From: Eubacteriales Family XIII. Incertae Sedis bacterium | Lineage (GTDB): Bacteria; Bacillota; Clostridia; Peptostreptococcales; Anaerovoracaceae | Direction: 5' to 3' | DNA length: 11,417 nucleotides | Assembly: GCA_031255695.1 (NCBI GenBank) | Contig: JAIRSA010000115.1 | Span: forward strand, 1-11,417 | Part shown: positions 6,132 to 11,417 of the stretch, in pieces | Position numbering within the stretch: the first letter of the stretch is position 1 | Layout: every line of letters begins with the position of its first letter | Notes under the pieces: model-generated | Seen by the model: only the letters and a program-made list of their open reading frames with translations | What the model was told of the DNA's origin: nothing | Databases searched by the model: none | Program-made: the position numbers and the translations under genes

Positions 6132-7697
6132 ATGCCAAAGCCAAAAGGCACATATTACATTACGACGCCAATCTATTACCCCAGCTCAAACCTGCATATC
6201 GGCCACACCTACTGCACCGTGATGGCCGACGCCATGGCGAGGTTCAAGAGGATGACCGGATATGAGGTCATGTTCCTGACGGGTACAGACGAACACGGGC
6301 AGAAAATCCAGGAGATAGCGGAAAAGAAGGGCGTCAGCCCCAAACAGCATGTGGATGAGGTCGTGGGCGGCATAATAGAGCTTTGGAAGACCATGGAGAT
6401 ATCGTACGACGACTTCATAAGGACGACCGAAGACAGGCATAGGCGCAGGGTCCAGGAGATATTCGTCAAGATCAACGAAAAAGGCGATATCTACAAGGGC
6501 GAATACGAAGGCTGGTACTGCACCCCATGCGAGTCGTTCTGGACAGAGAAGCAGCTCGACGGCGGCAAATGCCCCGACTGCGGCCGCGAGGTAAAGCTCA
6601 CGAAGGAGCCGGCGTATTTTTTCCGCCTTTCCAAATACCAGGACAAGCTGACGGAACTGTTCGAAAACAACAGGGAGTTTCTGCAGCCGGATTCCAGAAG
6701 GAATGAAATGCTGCAGTTCGTGAAGCAGGGCCTTGACGATCTGTGCATATCGCGCTCATCGTTCGACTGGGGGATCCCGGTCCCCGTGGAAGAGGGCCAG
6801 GTGATTTACGTGTGGCTCGACGCGCTTTCGAACTACATAACCGCGCTGGGCTGGCCGGAAGAGACCGAAAAATACGAGAAGTACTGGCCTGCCGACGTCC
6901 ATCTCGTGGGCAAGGAGATAGTGCGGTTCCATACAGTGATCTGGCCCGCCATGCTCATGTCCATGGGGCTGCCGCTGCCCAAAAAGGTGCTGGGGCACGG
7001 GTGGCTGCTGCTGGAAGGCGGCAAGATGTCCAAATCCAAAGGCAACGTGGTCGATCCCGCAAAGCTCATCGCCCGCTACGGCGTGGACGCGCTGAAATAT
7101 TTCCTGCTCAGGGAATACAGCTTCGGCATGGACGGGGTATATACAAATGAAGTGATGCTGACCCGCATCAATGCCGATCTGGCGAACGACCTTGGGAACC
7201 TGCTGTCGCGCACGGTCTCTATGATAGAGAAATACAGCGGCGGCACACTGCCGCAGCCAAGCGTGGGCGGCGAAGGCGACGCGGCGCTCACGGAGGCCGC
7301 CGTCTCCGCGGCAGCCAAGGTGGAAGCGCATATGGACCGCTTCGCGTTCAACCACGCGATGGAGGAGATCTGGTCGCTTGTGGCGAGGACGAACAAGTAT
7401 ATCGACGAAAACAGCCCATGGGCATTGGCGAAGGACGAAAGCGGCAAGGGCAGGCTGGACACCGTCCTGTACAACCTGGCCGAGTCGCTGCGCATAATAT
7501 CCGTGCTGATAATGCCGTTCATGCACCACACGGCCGAGGAGATACGGTCGCAGCTGGGCATAGGCGGGCAGGAAGCGCTGTGGGGCGACGCCATGGAGTT
7601 CGGCCTTCTGGGCCAGGCTGAGGTGAAGAAGGGGCCCCTGCTCTTCCCACGGCTGGATGTCGCCAAAGAGCTTGAGGAACTGGAGGCCATGAAATAG
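6132..7697 (+). CDS. metG: Methionyl-tRNA synthetase, short form
   Basis: This 521-residue cytoplasmic class I synthetase charges tRNA-Met with methionine. YYITTPIYYPSSNLHIGH opens the Rossmann fold with the HIGH motif at 22-25. A zinc-binding knuckle follows in the insertion domain (C130-P-x-C133 and C147-P-D-C150). KMSKSKGN places the KMSKS loop at 298-302. The helical anticodon-binding domain spans about 350-510 and includes the family pattern NKYIDENSPWALAK (Trp430). The protein ends at LEELEAMK, just where many Bacillota MetRS continue into a Trbp111-like tRNA-binding domain (Bacillus MetS is about 660 residues). That domain is absent, and the next gene begins 45 bp on, so this is not a broken tail. 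It is likely the first gene of a metG-tatD-tilS transcript. I could not find a convincing promoter in 5994-6131. Confidence 0.96.
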   Translation: MPKPKGTYYITTPIYYPSSNLHIGHTYCTVMADAMARFKRMTGYEVMFLTGTDEHGQKIQEIAEKKGVSPKQHVDEVVGGIIELWKTMEISYDDFIRTTEDRHRRRVQEIFVKINEKGDIYKGEYEGWYCTPCESFWTEKQLDGGKCPDCGREVKLTKEPAYFFRLSKYQDKLTELFENNREFLQPDSRRNEMLQFVKQGLDDLCISRSSFDWGIPVPVEEGQVIYVWLDALSNYITALGWPEETEKYEKYWPADVHLVGKEIVRFHTVIWPAMLMSMGLPLPKKVLGHGWLLLEGGKMSKSKGNVVDPAKLIARYGVDALKYFLLREYSFGMDGVYTNEVMLTRINADLANDLGNLLSRTVSMIEKYSGGTLPQPSVGGEGDAALTEAAVSAAAKVEAHMDRFAFNHAMEEIWSLVARTNKYIDENSPWALAKDESGKGRLDTVLYNLAESLRIISVLIMPFMHHTAEEIRSQLGIGGQEALWGDAMEFGLLGQAEVKKGPLLFPRLDVAKELEELEAMK

Positions 7698-7742
7698 GCG
7701 CCTGGGCTTGGGCTGGAAAAATAAATGGAGGCATGGGCACAT

Positions 7743-8564
7743 ATGTTTTTTGATTCGCATACACATTTGAACAATGAGGGCTACAGCGAGAACGACCGCG
7801 CGGCCCTAGCTGCCGCCATAGAGGCCTCGGATGTGTCTTACGTGGTAGATGTGGGCTTCGATCTGGAGAGTTCGATGATAGCGGCGCGGCACGCGGCGAA
7901 ATACCCGTGGTGCTATGCGGCGGCGGGATTCCACCCGCATAACGCCAAGGATATGGACGGCGAGTCGCTGCTCATGATAAGGAATATTGCGAAAAAGGAC
8001 AAGGTCGCCGCGATCGGCGAGATCGGGCTCGACTATTACCGCAACCTGTCGGACCGCGGCTGCCAGCAGGACTGCTTCCGCCGGCAGATCGCGCTCGCGA
8101 TGGATCTGAAGATGCCGATCGTCATCCATGACAGGGACGCGAACGACGACGTGCTCCGCATACTGAAGGAGGAAGGCGTGTTCGGCAAGGGCCGAGCCGG
8201 CTGCTTCCCCCCCGGCGAAGACGGGCTGCCTGACGCGAGGCTCCTCATGCATTGCTTTTCCGGCAGCGCCGAACTGGCGCGGCAGTACGTGAAGCTGGGC
8301 GCCACTATATCCATAGCGGGGCCGGTCACCTACAAGGGCGCCCGCAGGCTGGAAGAGGTGGTGAAGGCCCTGCCGATGGGGCGGATGCTCATAGAGACCG
8401 ACGCGCCCTACCTGACGCCGGAGCCTTTCCGGGGCCGGCCGAACTCGTCCCCGCTCATAAAATACACAGCCGCCAAGGTTGCGGAAATAAGGGGCATATC
8501 CCTTGAAGAGACGGCCCGCGCCACCTGCGCGAACGCCAAGAGGTTTTTCGGGATACGGCAGTAG
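7743..8564 (+). CDS. tatD: TatD family metal-dependent hydrolase (DNase)
   Basis: This 273-residue TIM-barrel protein of the TatD/YabD family consists of metal-dependent nucleases, acting on DNA 3' ends in the enzymes studied. Metal ligands are visible: His6 and His8 (FDSHTHL), Glu93 (IGEIGLDYYRN), His129 (IVIHDRDA), His170 (LMHCFSGS) and Asp220 (IETDAPYLTPEP). The C-terminus (NSSPLIKYTAAKVAEIRG) is typical. A Gly-, Pro- and Asp-rich stretch at about 146-166 between the His129 helix and LMHCFSGS is longer than I expect for the family. The ATG at 7743 is chosen because the protein then starts MFFDSHTHL; GGAGG at 7727-7731 lies 11 nt upstream, and the in-frame ATG at 7725 overlaps it. It follows metG, as yabD follows metS in Bacillus subtilis, and ends 9 bp before tilS. 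Confidence 0.94.
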   Translation: MFFDSHTHLNNEGYSENDRAALAAAIEASDVSYVVDVGFDLESSMIAARHAAKYPWCYAAAGFHPHNAKDMDGESLLMIRNIAKKDKVAAIGEIGLDYYRNLSDRGCQQDCFRRQIALAMDLKMPIVIHDRDANDDVLRILKEEGVFGKGRAGCFPPGEDGLPDARLLMHCFSGSAELARQYVKLGATISIAGPVTYKGARRLEEVVKALPMGRMLIETDAPYLTPEPFRGRPNSSPLIKYTAAKVAEIRGISLEETARATCANAKRFFGIRQ

Positions 8565-8573
8565 GCAGTGCAA

Positions 8574-10286
8574 ATGGCAAACAATACGGCACACAGCGCC
8601 GCAGGGGCCGTAAAAAGGGCCATCGTGGCAAACAGACTGATAGAAAAAGGTTCGCATATCGTGGCAGGCCTCTCAGGGGGCCCTGATTCGGTATGCCTTT
8701 TTCATATATTGGCGGGGCTGCGCGGGGAAATGGGCTTCGGCCTGTCGGCCGTGCATGTGAACCACCGCCTGAGGCCGGGCGCGGCCGAGGGGGACGCGGT
8801 ATACGCGGAGGCGCTATGCCGCAGCCTAGGGGCGGATTTCTACGGCTTCGAGAGGGAAGTGGCCACCCTGGCGGCGGGATGGGGCGTGAGCGAGGAAGAG
8901 GCCGGGCGCATCGTCCGCTATGAGGCCTTCGACGAGGCCGCGCGGGCGATCGCGGCGGCGCAGGGGCTTGCCAGCGGGCAGGTGAGGGTGGCAGTGGCCC
9001 AGAACAGGAACGATCAGGCGGAAACGGTGCTGATGCGCCTGCTTCGGGGATCAGGGACCGACGGGCTGGCCGCCATGCCGTATATAAGGCGCGGCAGCGG
9101 GGGCTTCGACATCATAAGGCCGCTGCTGGACACGGACAGGGCCAGCATTGAGGGATACTGCCGCCTGAACGGGCTTGAGCCGCGCATAGACCACACGAAC
9201 AAGGAGGCGGCATACAGGCGGAACAGGATCAGGCTTGAGTTGATGCCGCTGCTGGAGCGGGGATACAACAGCAACATAGTCGATACCCTCGCCCGCCTTG
9301 CGTCCAACGCCGCAGAGGACCGCGACTATTTTGGCGCCGCCACGGACAGGCTCCTGGAGGAATACGGCGTCTTTGAGGGCGATGGCGGAGGCATGAGGCT
9401 GGAATTCCCGCGCGAAGAGGCGGCGAAGCTGCATCCGGCGCTCAGGCACAGGCTGTTTGTGAAATGCTTCGAGCGCATAGGGCTCGTGCAGGACATAGAG
9501 GCCGCCCACCTGCGGGTTGCGGACCATATCGCAGGCGCGGCAGGCACGGGCAAGACAGCGGAATTCCCTGGCGGGTACAGGCTCACGAGGCGCTACGGCA
9601 CGCTCGTGTTCTACAACGCGGGGGCGCCCGTGGCCGGGGCGCCGCACAGCGCCCGCAGCGGGGGCGGGCCGGCAGCGCCCGCCGGGCCCAAAGCGCCCGC
9701 CGGGCCCGCCGGACCCAAAGCGCCCGCAGCGCCCGCAGCGCCCGCTGGGTCCACAGCGCCCACAGCGCCCGCTGGGCCGCGGCATAGCGCCGGCACGGAT
9801 CCCGAAGCCCTATGCCCAGGGGCGCCCGCGCCCGCCGGCCACACGAACCACGACATAGCGCTGCGGGCATTGCTTTCGGGCAAAATGGAAACATTGACGT
9901 TTGAGCAGGGCGGCCTGGCGGTATATATTGCGTGTACAGTACGCGAAGAATTGAATCATATCCCCAAATCGGCTGCAACGCGAGGGCGTACGGCAATTTT
10001 TGATTATGAGTCTTTAATTGCCAGTACTGATTGCATAACGATAAGAACTCGCCAGCCAGGGGACTGGATGAGCCCGGAAGGCATGCAGGGCAGAAAAAAA
10101 ATTCAGGACATATTTGTGGACGCCAAATTGCCGGCCGGGTCCCGGGGCAGCACGCCGCTAGCCGCAATAGGGGACGAGATCATCTGCATCCTGGCAGAAG
10201 GAAGATTGTACAGAAAGACACAAAAATACGCAATAAACGAGGAAACCAAGCGCATTTTCGTGCTTGAATATGCGATACATGCATGA
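8574..10286 (+). CDS. tilS: tRNA(Ile)-lysidine synthase with a low-complexity interdomain insert
   Basis: This 570-residue enzyme uses ATP to attach lysine to C34 of tRNA-Ile(CAU), so that it reads AUA rather than AUG. The N-terminal PP-loop ATPase (about 25-220) has SGGPDS at 34-39, HVNHRLR at 61-67 and NRNDQAET at 144-151. Its usual Gly-His before this motif reads Ala-Gln here (AQNRNDQ). A TilS middle domain follows to about 345, and the C-terminal domain (425-570) contains IRTRQPGDWMSPEGM, GRKKIQDIFVDAK and GDEIICIL. Between them, at about 349-424, is an insert almost entirely of Ala, Pro and Gly. The gene matters here because ATA codons are frequent throughout the window. The ATG at 8574 is preferred; a GTG at 8568 is possible, and there is no strong ribosome site, so translation may be coupled to tatD. 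Confidence 0.95.
   Translation: MANNTAHSAAGAVKRAIVANRLIEKGSHIVAGLSGGPDSVCLFHILAGLRGEMGFGLSAVHVNHRLRPGAAEGDAVYAEALCRSLGADFYGFEREVATLAAGWGVSEEEAGRIVRYEAFDEAARAIAAAQGLASGQVRVAVAQNRNDQAETVLMRLLRGSGTDGLAAMPYIRRGSGGFDIIRPLLDTDRASIEGYCRLNGLEPRIDHTNKEAAYRRNRIRLELMPLLERGYNSNIVDTLARLASNAAEDRDYFGAATDRLLEEYGVFEGDGGGMRLEFPREEAAKLHPALRHRLFVKCFERIGLVQDIEAAHLRVADHIAGAAGTGKTAEFPGGYRLTRRYGTLVFYNAGAPVAGAPHSARSGGGPAAPAGPKAPAGPAGPKAPAAPAAPAGSTAPTAPAGPRHSAGTDPEALCPGAPAPAGHTNHDIALRALLSGKMETLTFEQGGLAVYIACTVREELNHIPKSAATRGRTAIFDYESLIASTDCITIRTRQPGDWMSPEGMQGRKKIQDIFVDAKLPAGSRGSTPLAAIGDEIICILAEGRLYRKTQKYAINEETKRIFVLEYAIHA
9618..9845 (+). repeat. In-frame Ala-Pro-Gly repeat tract inside tilS
   Basis: The tract repeats short elements such as GCGCCCGCA (Ala-Pro-Ala) and GGGCCCAAAGCGCCCGCC (Gly-Pro-Lys-Ala-Pro-Ala). 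It encodes about 75 residues of Ala, Pro, Gly with a few Lys, Ser and Thr and keeps the frame open. It sits between the folded middle and C-terminal domains, so it should act as a flexible linker. Downstream of about 9880 the same gene becomes visibly less GC-rich, with AT-ending codons. Confidence 0.85.
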
Positions 10287-10292
10287 TATAAT
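10264..10292 (+). promoter_or_regulatory. Strong predicted sigma-A promoter for ftsH
   Basis: TTGAAT (10264-10269), a 17-bp spacer and a perfect TATAAT (10287-10292) with TGA just upstream form an extended -10 promoter. The -35 and spacer lie in the last codons of tilS, and the -10 starts right after its TGA stop. The start would be near 10299. A small stem, AGCTGG-TTTTGG-CCGGCT (10318-10335 region), lies in the leader. Confidence 0.8.
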
Positions 10293-10353
10293 TACTACTT
10301 AGCAGATGCGCGGCGGAGCTGGTTTTGGCCGGCTGCCAGGCGCACTGTGAAGA

Positions 10354-11417
10354 ATGAAGGGAGTATTTGAGCTTTTGAATAAAAGTATTAAAAATGTCAG
10401 CATATATATGGCGATCATACTAATTGTCGTCATAGTGGCATGGGTTTATGTGGGCGGCACCCAGCAGAAGGGGCCGACGCGCATTGTCATTTCAGAACTG
10501 GTGGACAAGCTCTCCAGCGAGCAGATCACCGAGATGACGATAGAGGGACAGTATATTACCGGTGTAATGCAGCCGGGCGACGAAAGCTTTGTGTGTTTTA
10601 CCCCTAGCCTTGTCGAAATAAGCATTCTGGAAGAAAAATACATATTCCCGCAGATCGAAAGCGGCATAATAGAGTTCTCCGGCAACAAGCCGCGTGAGAC
10701 GCCATGGCTGCTGAACCTGCTGCCAACCATACTGATGATGGGGATACTGATATTTTTCCTGTTCATCTTCATGAACCAGAGCGGCGGGGGCAGCGGCAAG
10801 GTCATGTCATTCGGCAAGAGCAGGGCGAAGCTCCACAAGGAGGGCGAGCTCAGGAAGGTGACTTTCGGCGATGTCGCCGGGCTTGACGAGGAAAAGGAAG
10901 AGCTTGAGGAAGTCGTGGATTTCCTGAAGAACCCCAAGAAATACAACGAACTCGGCGCCAGGATCCCCAAGGGGATACTGCTCGTGGGCCCGCCGGGCAC
11001 AGGGAAGACCTATATCTCCAAGGCGGCGGCCGGGGAGGCGGGCGTGCCATTCTTCAGCATAAGCGGCTCCGATTTCGTAGAGATGTTCGTGGGCGTCGGC
11101 GCCTCGCGCGTCAGGGACCTGTTCGAACAGGCCAAGAAGAGCTGCCCTTGCATCATCTTCATCGACGAGATCGACGCGGTCGGGAGGAAGCGCGGCGCGG
11201 GCCTGGGCGGCGGGCATGACGAGAGGGAACAGACGCTGAACCAGCTATTGGTAGAAATGGATGGGTTTGGCGAAAACTCGGGCATAATCATACTGGCGGC
11301 CACCAACAGGCCGGACATACTGGATCCAGCCCTATTGAGGCCGGGGCGCTTCGACAGGCAGGTGGTCATAGGGATACCGGACATAAAGGGCCGGGAGGCG
11401 ATCTTCAGGGTGCATTC
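10354..11417 (+). CDS. ftsH: ATP-dependent zinc metalloprotease FtsH, 5' part (runs off the window)
   Basis: 354 complete codons are present. FtsH is a membrane-anchored AAA+ protease that degrades misfolded membrane proteins and short-lived regulators. Membrane helix 1 spans about 17-34, an extracytoplasmic domain 35-117, membrane helix 2 about 118-140, then GGGSGKVMSFGKSRAK and the AAA+ domain. Walker A is GPPGTGKT (212-219), Walker B IIFIDEID (267-274), the pore segment DFVEMFVGVG (240-249), and the second region of homology TNRPDILDPALLRPGRFD carries the arginine fingers Arg329 and Arg332. The residues after Walker A read YISKAAAGEAG, where most FtsH read LLAKAVAGEAG. The zinc HExxH site lies beyond the window. 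Start: ATG 10354 has no good ribosome site, while TTG 10375 has AAGGGAG (10357-10363) 11 nt upstream and gives MNKSIKNVSIY, a family-like start. Either is possible. The hpt gene often found between tilS and ftsH is absent. Confidence 0.95.
   Translation, partial: MKGVFELLNKSIKNVSIYMAIILIVVIVAWVYVGGTQQKGPTRIVISELVDKLSSEQITEMTIEGQYITGVMQPGDESFVCFTPSLVEISILEEKYIFPQIESGIIEFSGNKPRETPWLLNLLPTILMMGILIFFLFIFMNQSGGGSGKVMSFGKSRAKLHKEGELRKVTFGDVAGLDEEKEELEEVVDFLKNPKKYNELGARIPKGILLVGPPGTGKTYISKAAAGEAGVPFFSISGSDFVEMFVGVGASRVRDLFEQAKKSCPCIIFIDEIDAVGRKRGAGLGGGHDEREQTLNQLLVEMDGFGENSGIIILAATNRPDILDPALLRPGRFDRQVVIGIPDIKGREAIFRVH

Noticed and set aside
6756..7766. 336-codon minus-strand frame
   Set aside because: It is the mirror of metG, with His/Arg/Gln-rich composition typical of antisense frames and no family features.

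Overview
The window reads as chromosomal DNA of a GC-rich, low-motility-signature anaerobe, most likely a member of the Bacillota (Clostridia-like). The grounds are the gene order (metG next to tatD, tilS next to ftsH, a PspA gene beside a TPM-domain membrane protein), good Shine-Dalgarno sites, sigma-A type promoters, and an aldo/keto reductase carrying a clostridial-style ferredoxin tail. Codon use is distinctive: ATA (Ile) and AGG (Arg) are common although the DNA is GC-rich. Placement below phylum level is not supported by anything I can see.

Layout, all genes on the + strand. 1-376 holds no gene. It starts with an AT-rich array of hairpins (1-131) built on an 88-bp direct repeat, and ends with a promoter (272-300) and a short leader. 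377-2251 is a two-gene envelope-stress module: an RGG/Ser/Gly-rich two-TM protein with an external TPM-like domain, then a PspA/IM30 protein. 2473-3684 is an aldo/keto reductase with two C-terminal [4Fe-4S] motifs. 3952-5952 is a glycogen branching enzyme of the eukaryote-like GH13_8 type, with no other glycogen gene nearby. 6132-10286 is a housekeeping run, metG-tatD-tilS, probably one transcript (45 bp and 9 bp gaps). A clear promoter overlapping the end of tilS (10264-10292) drives ftsH, which runs off the window inside its AAA+ domain.

A second theme is repeat expansion. Several spacers contain a GC-rich tandem repeat of a different period (30 bp at 2346, 42 bp at 3690, 37 bp at 5920), and tilS carries an in-frame Ala/Pro/Gly-rich repeat between its domains (9618-9845). 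These look like recent slippage products rather than one dispersed family.

Functionally, the PspA module and FtsH both serve membrane and protein quality control, and MetRS and TilS serve translation; the branching enzyme and the reductase are metabolic. I do not see a clear undescribed defence or mobile system. The best candidates for something new are the hairpin array at the left edge, the RGG-like tail on the PspA partner, and the repeat insert in tilS.
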